Positions 1 to 13,420 of a stretch of DNA of 64,000 bases are shown here, one piece after another. Under the pieces are notes generated by a model that searched no databases, was not told where the DNA came from, and was given only the letters and a program-made list of their open reading frames with translations. The DNA is from Neocallimastix lanati (nom. inval.) (Eukaryota > Neocallimastigomycota > Neocallimastigomycetes > Neocallimastigales > Neocallimastigaceae). The position numbers and the translations under genes are program-made. Every line of letters starts with the position of its first letter. Within the stretch, counting starts at the first letter, position 1. The stretch is from positions 348,501-412,500 of the forward strand of contig JACVTC010000091.1 in assembly GCA_016946835.1 (NCBI GenBank), given 5' to 3'.

Positions 1-318
1 ACATATATATCATATTCATTGTAATTTTATATATTGATAGTAAAAAAATTAATATAACATTTTTTTTATTTACAATAAAATAAAATTTTAATTTTTTTAT
101 AATAAAAGAATATATTATAAAATTCTTTATAGTTAATGTATATACTAATGTTATAATAATAGACTTATTTATTTTAATAAGTAGAAAGTATTTTAATAAA
201 ATTATTTAATTCAAAACAAAAATTTAGAATTAAAAAATAAATATTTTATTAATAATATATAAATAACTGATTAATTAATTAATCATTATTCCCATTACTT
301 TTATATTTATTACTCCAA

Positions 319-358
<40 letters not shown>

Positions 359-1457
359 CTAAAAAGAATATTAATATATTATATAATTTTATATTTCTAA
401 TTTCTAATTTTTTACAATTATTTATTTATTTATTTATTTATTTATATTTCCAAAAATATAAAATTATTCATGTAATAATATAAACAATTTTTTTTATCTT
501 GATCTTTTAAAAATATTTTTTATATTTTTAATTTAATCTTTAAAAAATAAAAGAATATATTTTTCATTATTATTACAATTTTTATGAGTATTATTATTAT
601 TATAATTACTATAATTATATAATTTATTGTTATTATTATAACTATTATTATTATTATTAAAATTATTACTATTATAATTATTATATAATGATTTTACTAA
701 CCCTAACCCTTTATAATAGATTTATAAATTTATAAATTATTTATTTATATTTAAATTCTAATAATAAAAATTATCCAAATAATATTAAATTAATATTCTT
801 TTTTATTTTCATTAATAAATGATTATCAAAAATAATAAATGATCTAAAAAATTAAATATATATTTAATTTTAAAAATTTTAAAAAAAATTCTAACTCTTA
901 ATCTTTAAAATATATAGAAGAATATATATATAAAAGATATATATATATTTATATTAAAATATAGAAAATCTTTATATCCATAAAAATAATAAATATAAAA
1001 ATATAAATATAATTAACTTACAATTTAAAATATAAATAATCTAATATTATATCAAAAAAATTTTTTTTAATATATATTATATGATATAAAAATGATTGAA
1101 TTAAATTTTAAAATTTAAAATATACATATTAAATATATATTTTTATATTTTTATTTTAAAATAAAAATATATAAATAAAGTTTTTAAAAAGTTGCTTAGT
1201 AAATAATTTTTAAATATATTTAATTTTGTATATGTTTAACATAAATATATAATAAATTTAATAAAATTTTATATATTTAATATTTAATATAGGGATACAA
1301 TCTTTATTAAAAATTTTCTTTCTTTTTTTTGTCATTATTAAAAAAATAAAAAAAAACTGCATATTACATAAAGTTCTTATACATAATATTTTTACTTAAT
1401 ATTCGGTTATTATTTGTAGAACGCTATTATACATAATATATACTTATACATTATTAA

Positions 1458-1508
<51 letters not shown>

Positions 1509-1549
1509 AAATTTTTTTTTTCTTTATTCATCTAATCTAAATTTACTGT

Positions 1550-1610
<61 letters not shown>

Positions 1611-2494
1611 CAATTATTAAATTTTATTTTATTCTCTTTTTTCTTTTTCTTTCTTTTTTTTTTTTTTTTGAAAAAAAATATATTTATATATATATATCAA
1701 ATTATTAATAATGTATATAATATATATGGCTTTTTTTTAATGACACGTGCTTATATATTTTATGTATAAATTTGGTAAATGATATCAAAATATAAATGTA
1801 TAAGAAGTTAATAATTTCATTAATTTTTTTTTACCATTTGTTAAAATAAATATTAATAATATAGGTAAATGATAATAAATAAACTGAATTTTCATATAAA
1901 ATAAATATTTCTTTTATCTTCACATTATTTAAAAATTAAATATAATAAATATAAATGTAAAGAGCACGTTATATAAATTGTTAATAATAATTTGATGAAA
2001 TATTAAATGTTAAATATTTATAAAAATTGTTAATAATAATTTGATGAAATATTAAATGTTAAATATTTAATTTAATTAAATATTTGTAATAAATGTATAT
2101 AATGATTTTTGTTATCTTAATATTTCAAAATAAATCCAGTTTAAAATTATTATCTTCAATTTCTTCTTTAAAAAAAAAATAAATATATATATATATTTAT
2201 AATATATATATATTTTTTTTCTTTTTTTTTTTTTTTTCAATTTCCCAATATTAAACCCATCATCTTCATTAAATTTATATAATTATATACAAATATATAA
2301 ATATTTATAAATTTTCTTTCTTTTTTAAAAAAAAAAATATATATTTTTAATATGTGATTAATATTTGTTAGGTATTATATTCATAAATTCAACGAATATA
2401 AATTTTTTAAATAACTTTTTAATGATTATGATTTTAAATTGACATGACTTAAAGTTTAACATTTACTCTCTAGAAAAAAAAAATTCATTATTAC
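1..2494. other. A/T-rich intergenic DNA, no gene
   Basis: There is no reading frame I can support here. The stretch holds a poly-A plus (TA)n run near 316-358, a (TTTA)n run near 421-445, poly-A near 1480-1510, a poly-T tract of about 50 near 1553-1602, a near-perfect 49-bp tandem duplication at 1975-2069 and two telomere-like hexamers at 698-711. The last 20 bases before 2495 are the likely 3' flank of the minus-strand gene. Confidence 0.7.
1975..2069. repeat. direct tandem duplication, 49-bp period
   Basis: Bases 1975-2020 recur exactly at 2024-2069 (46 identical bases, with a 3-bp spacer in the first unit). The unit contains TTTGATGAAATATTAAATG. It lies in gene-free DNA about 425 bp beyond the 3' end of the gene at 2495. 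It looks like a simple recent duplication; no function is implied. Confidence 0.9.
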
Positions 2495-4777
2495 TTATTT
2501 TGCATCAATAGGCAAAGAAGTTTCTGACTGTATATTACTACCTCCAAAAGGCCACGCCAATTTCCTAAATAACTTACTCATCATATTTGGTAAACTACTG
2601 GAATTTCTTAATTTTCTTGAGGTTGTTTCAACTGATAATTGTTGTACACTTGCAGTTGGTAATACAACAATTGGATAATAAGACTTCGATCCTATAAGAT
2701 TAGTATACAAAGTATTAGTATGTGAAGTAGTAGTTGTTGTACTGACTGTTGTAATATGTGTATTCTCTAATCCTGTTCGTGTTCCTTTTAACCATGAAAA
2801 TGATTTAGAAGTACGTAACCTTGGTGCTAAATTGCATGTAGTTATAGTATGAGTTACAGTCATACATCCACCACTACCTAATAAAAGTTGATGGTTAGAT
2901 CCTTTTCTTGATAACGTAGTTGTTATATTTTGTATAGAACGAGATTTTTTAATACTAGTTGGTTTTACTCTTGATAAACTTTGTTCCATTGGATCATTAT
3001 AGCATTTTACATTATTATATTCATTCTCAATTCTATTACTAACATCGAATTGACAAATTGAGTCGCAAACACATTCATTTCTATATTCAACTAAACTTGG
3101 TATATTTTTTTGTATCATTTTACTATTAATCATGGTATATGAAGAAGTTCTTTGATGTTCCTTATCTTTTAAAGTGCTAGAAACTTCCAAGGTAGAATTA
3201 CTCATTGTTTTCCTTACCTGTGGTCTTTCCACTACCTTTTCCTCAGTTTTCTTTGCAGCGTTAGAAGATTCATTTTCACAAATTGGTAAAGATTGATAAC
3301 CTTGTGAACTATCATCATTATTACCATTATTATCTAAATATTTTCTCAATTCTTCAAACTTCTTCTTTTTACTTTCTTGTAATTCATTTGTTTTTTGCTT
3401 AATATTTCTTTGTAGAACTTCCTGAGCATTACTAACATTATTCTTTCCATTTTTCATATTCATAACATATGATGGTATTGTAACAATATGACCATCTTTT
3501 TGATGTAAACAGGAGGGATCAATGCGAATAATCTTATTTATTTCTTTACTTTTTCTTCCAGAAATGTTTTCATTTTCATATTGCTTCTTTTCAGTAATAG
3601 CTTTTGGATGATTATGATGCTTTACCACTTGAGCCTTTGGGGTAGTTATCTCAATCTTTGATTGTTCTTGTTGAACTTTTAAATGTTTTGGAATAAATGG
3701 TTTAACATCAGTATAATTCTTAAAATTAAACTCTAATACCTTTTTAGTCATATCTTCTTTTTTACTATCCTTATCATTCTTTTCTTCTTTTTTAATTTCC
3801 TTTTCATTTATTTTTTCATTACACTTCTTACTTTCACTAGCTTTCTTAATTTCTGTTAATTTTAAATAATCACCATCATTTTTAGCTGTAATTACTGATT
3901 CGTTATCATCTCCTGAATTATCTTCAGATTTTGAAGACTCGTCAGAATCAAAACTTGTAACTGAAGAAGAAGATAATGAACAATGACTTTCTAATCTTCG
4001 TATTATTTCATCCTTTTGTTCTAATACCACAGAATTTTTCTTCATTTGACTAATAATACCATTAGTATTTACAGTATTAATGGTTATAGATGATGAAGAT
4101 TTTTGAGATACCGAAATGGATATTGATGTAATCTTACTAGAAGATTCCATTTGTTCTTTTTCATCATTTTCTTTATTTAATAATGTCGTTTCTGAGAGCT
4201 TTTCTTTTGATCCATCCTTCTTATCAATTATTTCTGTATTTTTATTGTCATCAATTTGATCCTTCAAACTATTAGTTTGAGTTAAAGTTGAAGAAGTCAT
4301 AGAATTCGAATCTGATGCTAATGATGTTACAGAAACAGCTGTTGCATCAGACATTTCAGAAATAGTTTTCTTAGGAACAACTAATTCCTTTGAATTTATA
4401 TCTATTGAAGATTTTTTTTCATCATTTTGCTGGCGCTCAAATTGAATTTTTAAGAGTGATTTAGACTTTACTACATTCAAATTTTTATTTCTTTCAATAG
4501 AAATCGAATCAAGAATATTATCTCTTCCCCTATTTTGTTTCTTCATCTTATTTTCAAACTTATTACTTCTTTTGCCATTTTTATTTCTATTTCCATTTTG
4601 CTCCTTTGCTTTTTTCGAAGTTTGATAATAATATGAATTATCACGCTTATTTTTATTTATAAGTTGTTCCTTAGAAGAATATTTTTGATTTTTCTTCTGT
4701 TTTCTTTGATTATTCTTCTTTCTTTTGGAAACTTGAACCTGCCATTCATCGCCTTGATTAAAATTATTATTTGGCAT
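2495..4777 (-). CDS. Low-complexity Ser/Asn/Lys-rich protein of unknown function
   Basis: This is an intronless 760-codon frame on the minus strand; the start codon at 4777 is the first ATG and is preceded by pure A/T leader. I do not recognise the family. The first ~100 residues are very basic (runs of KKNNQRKQKKNQ type) after a short N-terminal MPNNNFNQGDEWQVQ segment. Residues ~100-330 are Ser/Thr/Asp/Glu-rich, typical of disordered phospho-regions. A Lys/Glu-rich, probably helical stretch follows at ~310-480. The last ~200 residues are less degenerate: a short Cys-containing segment (ECVCDSICQF), then Ser/Thr-rich sequence and an aromatic patch (LFRKLAWPFGG) about 20 residues from the end. 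No transmembrane segment or signal peptide is visible. The long open frame in such A/T-rich DNA and the normal codon variety argue that it is real. An RNA-binding or scaffold role would be a guess. Confidence 0.75.
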   Translation of the reverse strand: MPNNNFNQGDEWQVQVSKRKKNNQRKQKKNQKYSSKEQLINKNKRDNSYYYQTSKKAKEQNGNRNKNGKRSNKFENKMKKQNRGRDNILDSISIERNKNLNVVKSKSLLKIQFERQQNDEKKSSIDINSKELVVPKKTISEMSDATAVSVTSLASDSNSMTSSTLTQTNSLKDQIDDNKNTEIIDKKDGSKEKLSETTLLNKENDEKEQMESSSKITSISISVSQKSSSSITINTVNTNGIISQMKKNSVVLEQKDEIIRRLESHCSLSSSSVTSFDSDESSKSEDNSGDDNESVITAKNDGDYLKLTEIKKASESKKCNEKINEKEIKKEEKNDKDSKKEDMTKKVLEFNFKNYTDVKPFIPKHLKVQQEQSKIEITTPKAQVVKHHNHPKAITEKKQYENENISGRKSKEINKIIRIDPSCLHQKDGHIVTIPSYVMNMKNGKNNVSNAQEVLQRNIKQKTNELQESKKKKFEELRKYLDNNGNNDDSSQGYQSLPICENESSNAAKKTEEKVVERPQVRKTMSNSTLEVSSTLKDKEHQRTSSYTMINSKMIQKNIPSLVEYRNECVCDSICQFDVSNRIENEYNNVKCYNDPMEQSLSRVKPTSIKKSRSIQNITTTLSRKGSNHQLLLGSGGCMTVTHTITTCNLAPRLRTSKSFSWLKGTRTGLENTHITTVSTTTTTSHTNTLYTNLIGSKSYYPIVVLPTASVQQLSVETTSRKLRNSSSLPNMMSKLFRKLAWPFGGSNIQSETSLPIDAK

Positions 4778-5600
4778 TTTGCATTATTTATTTTTAATTT
4801 TGAAAAATAATTTAAATATTTTATAATAAATACTATTACTGATAAACAACTATTTCTAAATATAATAAATTAGTTTAAAAATATGTAAAAAAAAAAAAAT
4901 AAAAATAATAATAATAATAATAAAAATAAAATAATCTATATGTAATATGTTAAATAAACTATTAAAATAATAAATTATATTTCTTTTCTTTGAATTTTAT
5001 CCCTTGACTTATGTTTAAAAGTAGTGAATTATTCGCTTGAATTCAAACACCTAAAATATTTATTATATGTATTAAATTAAAAATACCATTTAGTTTATCT
5101 ATTAATAATAATTGTGGGAAAAAAAATGCATAAATCCTCTCTAAAAATGAAAAGATTTACATTCACACATACAAAAAAACAAATATATTATAATAATACA
5201 ATCAATTACTCTTGATATAAACATTAAATTTCAATATTACTCCGTAAAACTTTAATACAAATACATTATAAATAAAAAAAAATTTTATGCTATATATAAT
5301 ATATAAAACGGTATAATATTATTCTATATAATACTACATTCATTATAAATAATTATAATTATATAACCAAGAAAAAAAATGAAATATTAACCTTATCCAT
5401 ACACTGTTCAAGTTCAAAGTTTTTTTTTTCTCTCTCTTTTTCTTTGATTAATATTTAAAATCAAATAAACTAAGAAAACACAAAATTGAAAAGGCTCCAG
5501 TACCCTTTTTTTTTTCTTTTTGATTTAAATAAATATTTTGCTGATTAAAAATTTTTATAATTTGTTTATTTTAAAAAAAATATATTTATATATATATATA

Positions 5601-5656
<56 letters not shown>

Positions 5657-8246
5657 ATTATTGTACTCTTTTTTTTTTTTTTTTTTTTTTTTGGTCACTT
5701 TTAATCAAATTTAAAAATAGTTTTTTTGTATAATAATTATTCCTTAAAATGCTTTTGGATATTGTAATGTAAATAAAAAACTTTTCTTTACTTTGTTATT
5801 TTATAAATAAATTAATAAGATTACTTTATTTTTTTTTTACTTTTATAATAATTATTTGAAAAAAAAAAAATTTTTTTTCTATAAATAAATAATACTTTCT
5901 TTATCACTCCTATCTAAATATCTAATATAAAACTATTATAATACTAATAAAAAATAAAAAAGGTAAAAAGATTAAATAAAAAAAAAAGATTTTTTTAAAG
6001 AAAAATTAGTTTTATATATTTATCAAACAATTTAAAATAATATATTATAAATATGTATTTATAATTTTTTTTTTTTTTTTTTTTATTTTTTTTGAGGGAA
6101 AATATAAATTATTAAATTAATATATATTAAAGTATTTAATAAATATTATATAAATTTTATATAGAAACATATATTTTAATATATAAAGCCAGTTGTTATT
6201 GATAAACGTTATTTTAAATTTAATATTCAATTTATTATAACAATTTATATATAATTTGTTGTATAATCTAATATATTAAATATACATATTAGATTTTAAA
6301 CAATTTTTTCTTCTGCTAAAGTAAAATAATCTAGACATATTTTTTTATTTTATATATACCTTAATTATTGAAAATAATAAAAAAAAAAGACTAAAGTTTT
6401 ATATAATTAATAGTATAAAAATATAAATATTTAAAAATTAGCTTTGAAAAAATATTTATATATTAGTATTCATATAAAAACTAAAATTTTACTTTAAAAG
6501 TATTAACAAAAATACTATTTAAAAAAAGTTAATAGGATTATTATTTTAATATAAAAATTATAATGTATATATATATATATTTATAACTGTTCTTTTTAAA
6601 AAATATATATATATATATTTATATAATTATTAATATAAATTTGTATTGATTTAACAATATAAAATATATAAAAAAAGAATCATAAATAAATATGATTGGA
6701 CTATAAAGGATTAACCTATTTTATTGGATATATATTTTTTGTAATAAGATGGAAGAAATTTTAAATCCAATAGTTGTTGTATACATATATAATGTAAATA
6801 TTTGATTGGACTATTTTATTATTTTATATATTTATATAAATACTATAATAATATATGATATATTGAAATTTTCAGATTATAATCCATAAATGGTTAATAA
6901 TTTTTTAAGGTGTATCATAAATAAATATATATGTAAAGAAAGCCGCATAGTAATGTACATTATAAAAGTATCATACAACGAATTCTTTTTTGGAGAATTC
7001 TAATTATAAAATTAAAAAAATTCAACAAAATTAATTTATCTATAATTATATTAATATATTATAATAGACCCTAATTTTAAATAATTTTAAATAAAAAAAT
7101 AACAGAAGTAATATTTTATTTCATTATTTACAATAGTATTTTTCAATTTTTATATAATTATTATAAATTAAAAAAAAAAAAAAAGTTAACACATATTTCA
7201 AATATAAAAAATATAATTCATAATAAAAATATTATTATAATACAAATTTAATATAAAAACGGTAAATTACTATTTAATTATGGTAGTTCTCTTTTTTATT
7301 CATACACAAAGTAAGCAATGTCAATATGATTTAAAAAACTTAAAGCATACTATAAATATTTTATTATTTTATATATGAGAAAATTAGAAAAAAAAAATCA
7401 ATTATATATAATAAAAATTACGTTTGAATAGATAAAATATAATGGTTTTAAATGATGTTCAAATTGTCATATTGTATTCATTTATATATCTCGATTATTT
7501 CTATATTACCCTTCACCCTTCACTATAATTAAAGAGTATAAATATATAAGAAAACTTAAACGAAATAGTAAAACAAAATCAAAATAAAATATAATAATAA
7601 AAATAAAAATAATTTTAAAATTTTAACTTAAATTTATAAATTATAGTCAGATAAACAATATTATTATAATAAGAATAAAAAATATATATTTTTATAAAAT
7701 GTTGATAAAAGGTAAATAGCATTAAACCTAATATTATTCAATTATTATAGAAGACATTATTACAAGTATTTTTATAGTAATTTTTATGTTGTTTAATATA
7801 AAAATTATTACGTAAACTTCAAATATAAAATATTGTAATATTTAATGTAATTGAAACAATATTATAAAATTAAAAAAAAAAAAGAAAAGAAGAAAAAATT
7901 TTTATATACAATTATATAATTATTGGGAAATATTTTATTTACAAACTTTAATAATTATAATAATAAAATTATAGAAAATAAAAACATTATATAAAGAATA
8001 AAAAAAAGAAAATAAATCTTAAAAAAAAAAATTATTAATATAATATGTAAAACTTTAAAAATTAAAAATAAAAAAACTATAAATATTATATTAATTAAAA
8101 TTATGTATAAAATAATTATTTTATTAAAATTATCTTTAATTTATTCTTTATACTTTTAAATATAGAAATTTTAATGATTTACTATTTATTTTACTATTAT
8201 TCGATTATTTATATTACTTTATCATTTATTCTATTAACACTTAAAT

Positions 8247-8631
8247 AATTTTTAAAGTATATAAAACAAATTTATCATATCTATAAACCTGTTTAAAAAT
8301 TTTTTTATGAAATTTTAAAAAACTAATACCTTTTTTTTTTTTTTTTTTTTTTAATTTTAATATTATTTACGAACTATATACCTCATTTAAGAAAGCATAT
8401 ATAAGAAAAAGTGTTAATAAAATAATCACTAAGTATTCACTTCTCAGTAACTAAATATAAAAAAGTAAAGTATAATACTTATTATTTTATTAATATTTTA
8501 TTTTCTTATATTAAGTTACCAAGTAAAGTTTTTTATTAATACTTTAATTATTTAATTATTTATTTTACTTCACTATTTATTTAATTGATGTTTTTCACTT
8601 TAAATGATGTATATAATTTGTAAATAATATT

Positions 8632-8662
<31 letters not shown>

Positions 8663-8745
8663 GGTATTAGTTTTTTAAAATTTCATAAAAAAATTTTAAA
8701 CGGGTTTATAGATATGATAAATTTGTTTTATATACTTTAAAAGTT
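8247..8745. repeat. ~105-bp inverted repeats flanking ~285 bp (foldback/MITE-like)
   Basis: Bases 8247-8352 (ending CTAATACC then poly-T) are repeated as the reverse complement at 8639-8745 (poly-A then GGTATTAG). I count only a few differences, for example CCTG versus CCCG and a 1-base length change in a T run. The intervening 8353-8638 is A/T-rich and non-coding. The layout suits a foldback element or MITE, but I could not identify a clear flanking target duplication. Confidence 0.8.
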
Positions 8746-9565
8746 ATTTTTATGATATTTTATTAGTGAAAACTAAATAAGAATTGATTAATAAAATATG
8801 AAAATACATATTATTTAACTAATGTAGTATTACATTTAAAGTTTATGTCAAAATATAATAGATATATAAAAGTCTAAACACATCGTCTAATCCTCGATAA
8901 ATTTAATTAACAAATTTTTAGTATTTATATATTAAAATTTATAAAGTATAAAATTGCCATATATATATATTACTTTTTTTTTATTGGATAATAATATTAA
9001 AAACTTTAATTTTTTAGAAATATAAATTTTAAAATTAATATTAAAATAAAATAAAATTAATAAAAATCAGATTAATTTATATATATTATTTTATTAAAAA
9101 GGTATATATTATCCATAAAAGTAATTTTTTTTTTAATCTCGATATAAATCACCTATTATATTAATTAAGAAATAATAAAGTTTTATATATATATATATTT
9201 TTATAAGTTTTATAATCATTTTTATATTTAAACAAGGAAAAATAAATAAAAATAAAACCCAAACAAAATAAAAGAAAATATATATATAATTTCAATTGTT
9301 AACTTTTTTATTAATAAAACCATAACAATAATTATAAATATATATTTATAGAATATGTTTATATCTACTTTTTTCTCGTTTAATTAAGACTTCGTTAATT
9401 AAATATATTATAACGTAAAATTATAAATATCATATTTTACTTTTTTTTTTCTTTTTTTTTTTTTTTTTTTTTTTTAATAGAATATATTTTGTATTTTAAT
9501 TATAATAGATAAATATAAAATAACTATACAATGAAAGAAAATATTAAAAAATTAATTATTTATAT

Positions 9566-9608
<43 letters not shown>

Positions 9609-9876
9609 CATTAAAATAAATGTTTATGTAAATTCCGTTTAAACTAATATATGGTAATAACAACAGTATTTTTTATATTTATATTAGTTATATTAGTTAA
9701 TCAAGTAATTAAAATTTATCTTGATATATATTGATATAAATTTTCTATAATTTTGAAAGTTTTGATTTATCTTTATTTTAATGATTAGGTTTAATTGATA
9801 TTAAATCTTTGTAAATTAATTTTTTTGACTTTTTTATTTAAACTAATAATTTTTATTATATGCGAAGAAAGATAAA

Positions 9877-9943
9877 TTTTGATAATTTCTTTTATTAATA
9901 TATTATTTCAAACTTTATAGATTAATAAAAGAAATTATCAAAA
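9877..9943. repeat. hairpin with perfect 23-bp arms
   Basis: Bases 9877-9899 (TTTTGATAATTTC...) are the exact reverse complement of 9921-9943, with a 21-base loop. A further outer pair (TGCGAAGAA near 9861 and TTCTTCGCA near 10017) is also inverted. No gene overlaps. It could be a cruciform-forming element or a stem-loop transcript. Confidence 0.8.
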
Positions 9944-10971
9944 CTCTATATATATTATATTATAAATTATAATATATATACTTTAAATATTAATTATTTT
10001 AATTATTTATTTTTTATTCTTCGCAATATATTAATTGCATATTTAATTTAATATTATTTAGTATAGTAGTTTCTTTTTCTTTTTCTTTTTTCTTTTATTT
10101 AATTTTCTTATAATTTTCTTTAGTTTATTAGTTCCATATTATTTTATTATTGTTTTCATTTCTTTTTTTTTTTTTTTAATTTTTTTATTTTTAAAGTAAA
10201 AGATAAGAATTTATTTAGAAGAAAAAAATTTAATATAATTTATCTTATAAATCAATTTAAATATTATATATATAATTAGTTTATTTGCTTTTTCACAAAA
10301 GAATATTTAATAATTTAATAATTTATATATGTTTAATAATTTTAATATTTAATAAGATTTCACTTTTTTTAACATTGATATTTTTTTTATAAAAAATAAT
10401 ATTTTATGAAATTATAAATTTATATTTATTTAAATTACTGTTATGATATTTAAAAATAAAAAAAAAGTTTTGCGTTATTATTTTCATTTTCAATTTTAAG
10501 TATTTGCTTTATAATAAAAATATAGTAATTTATAGCCATTATATTAATATAATGAATAATTTATATTATTGTAATCTAATATAGCATTTTATAAAGATCT
10601 ATTTAATCGAATTTAATTTAATAATATTAAATTGATTATTATTTTTAAATTATAATTTAAAAAATTTAATCAATAATTTAATTTATAGATTTAGATTTTA
10701 CTTTTATTTTATTTTTTAATTTAATTATAAGTAATAATAAGTAATTTATAAATATTTAAGTTTATAGTTAATTAGGTTATTAATTCTATTTTAATAATAA
10801 TAAGAGTAGTAAATATAACAATTATTAAAGTGAGAAATTAAACAACTAATAATTAGTAAAAGTATTGAAATTTAAATTTAATATAATATAACAATAAATT
10901 AATTTTTAAAATAAAAAGTTTGTTCATTAATATATGAAGAAGTAAATTTTATAAATATTAGTAATTTTAAC

Positions 10972-11319
10972 ATGAGCTCTATTAAAGATATTAAGAAAGA
11001 ATCAAATATTCAAGTGGTTGTGAGAATAAGGCCTCCAACTGAGAAAGAAATATTAGAAGGATATCCTATATCTGTTTCACCAAAAGATTCAAATCAAGTT
11101 GTAGCTATTCCACCTCATGCAACTACTACGAGAACATTTACTTTTGATAAAGTGTTTGGTCAACATGGTATGAATAAGTGAATTTTATAATATTAATTAT
11201 ATATAAATTTATTTTTTTAAAGTAATAAAAAAAATAATATTATAAATAAATTAATTTATTTGATTTTGAATTTATATTAAATATTTTAATGGTTTATTTT
11301 ATTTTATTTTATTATATTA

Positions 11320-11356
<37 letters not shown>

Positions 11357-12547
11357 GTTAATATAGATTCTCAAGCAACAATTTATAATGAGATAGTATC
11401 TCCAATGATAAAAGAAGTATTTTTTATATTAATTATTATAAAATTAAATATTTTTTTTATTTTAAATGAAATTTTTATGTTAATTATATTGTTTATTGTA
11501 TATTTTTTATTAAATTTTAATGAAGGTCTTGGAGGGATATAATTGTACCATCTTTGCCTATGGTCAAACTGTATGTTTTTGTTTTTTTTTAATATTTTAT
11601 TTTTATATATTTATTTATTTTTTTAGTTAATTTTTTATAATAAAATTTACTATTAATATTATAATTGAAGGGAACGGGAAAAACGTAAGAATATTAAATT
11701 AATAATAATAATACTTTTTTTATGATTTAATTTATTATTATTTTATTTATTTTATTCTTATTAATTTCAATTTTTTAATAGATATACTATGGAAGGTGAT
11801 TTAACTGAGATAAAAAAGGATAATATTGTAATTGAAAAAGATTGTGGTATGATACCAAGAGCTTTAGATGAGCTATTTAACTATTTAAATCAGGATGGAA
11901 TAGAAGTACTATTAATTAAATAAATTTTTTTTATTTTTAATTTTTATTTTTAATATAGTTTTAGTATTTTAAAATTTATTATTTTTTTTTTATTTTTTTT
12001 TATTATTTATTTTTTATATTATATATATATATTTTATTTATTTAATAATTTAATCTTATTGCATATAAATATTTATTGCTATTTTTATATTATTAATAAT
12101 TATAAAGTACTCGTTAAGAGTATCATGCATTGAAATTTATAATGAACAGTTAAAAGATTTATTAACTTCGGATACGTCATTGAAATTACAGTTTTATGAG
12201 GTATATTTTAAAAATGAGAAGCGTATATATAATAGAAATATTTTTTATAATTAAATGTAATAATTATTTTATATATATTCAAATATTTTCGTAAAATAAT
12301 ATTTATATTGTAAAAATTAAAAAGAATTCATTGAAAAAAGTTATGGTAAAAAATTTAGAAGAAATACCTGTAAAAAATGTTTTTGATGCAATACAATTAT
12401 TCCAAAAAGGTATGAATGAAAGAAAAACAGCTTCAACGAATTATAATGAAAGATCAAGGTATATTATTATTATTACTATTATTATTAATATAAATTTATA
12501 AAAATATTGTATTTTTCTTTCTGATTGGTATTAAGTATTAATATTTA

Positions 12548-12590
<43 letters not shown>

Positions 12591-12806
12591 TTTATTTTGC
12601 TTACATAGTCGTTCTCACTGTGTTTATTCTATAACAGTACATATTACGGAAAACACTCAAGATCAAGATTTAATTAAAATAGGAAAATTAAATTTAGTTG
12701 ATTTAGCAGGATCAGAAAGTATTGGAAGATCTGGTGCAGAAAATAAACAAGCAAGAGAAGCGTATGTAATTTATAATTTATTTATTTATTATATGGCAAT
12801 TACAAG

Positions 12807-12854
<48 letters not shown>

Positions 12855-13385
12855 TGATTATATTCTATATACTATATTTTAGAGGTATAATTAATCAATC
12901 TCTTCTTGCATTAGGTCGTGTTATTAATTCATTGGTAGAAAAAGCACAACATATTCCTTATCGGTAAAATAATAAAAAACATTTGATTAAAATATTCTAT
13001 TTTTTTTTTTTTTTTTTTCTTTTTATTATTATTATTATTATATTAATATTCATTTAAATAATTATTTCTTTTATAGTGAATCAAAATTAACGAGATTACT
13101 TCAGGATTCCTTAGGAGGTAATTAATTAATATATATATATATATATTAAATAATAAATATTAATATATTATTATTGTTATTATTTAGGTAAAACAAAAAC
13201 ATGCATTATTGCTACAGTTTCTCCTACTAGATATAATATTGAAGAATCATTAAGTACTTTAGACTATGCATTTAGAGCTAAGAATATTAGAAATAAACCT
13301 GAAGTTAACCAACACATGACAAAGAAGGCATTAATTCAAGATTATATGAGTGAAATAAAACAATTAAAGAATATGTTAAGAGTTT

Positions 13386-13420
<35 letters not shown>

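Larger units (their letters stand above)
4778..10971. other. 6-kb A/T-rich gene desert
   Basis: I see no coding region. The stretch separates two divergently oriented genes, so both promoters should lie in it. Contents: poly-A of about 50 at 5604-5654 followed by poly-T near 5671-5692; poly-T near 6066-6084; an inverted repeat pair at 8247-8352 and 8639-8745; poly-T and poly-A near 9455-9475 and 9568-9606; and a 23-bp-arm hairpin at 9877-9943. Confidence 0.65.

Noticed and set aside
698-711. Two telomere-like CTAACCCTAACCCT hexamers near the window start
   Set aside because: Only two units, embedded in internal sequence. Single CCCTAA motifs also occur near 56274, 60187 and inside the LINE copies, so this is not evidence of a chromosome end.
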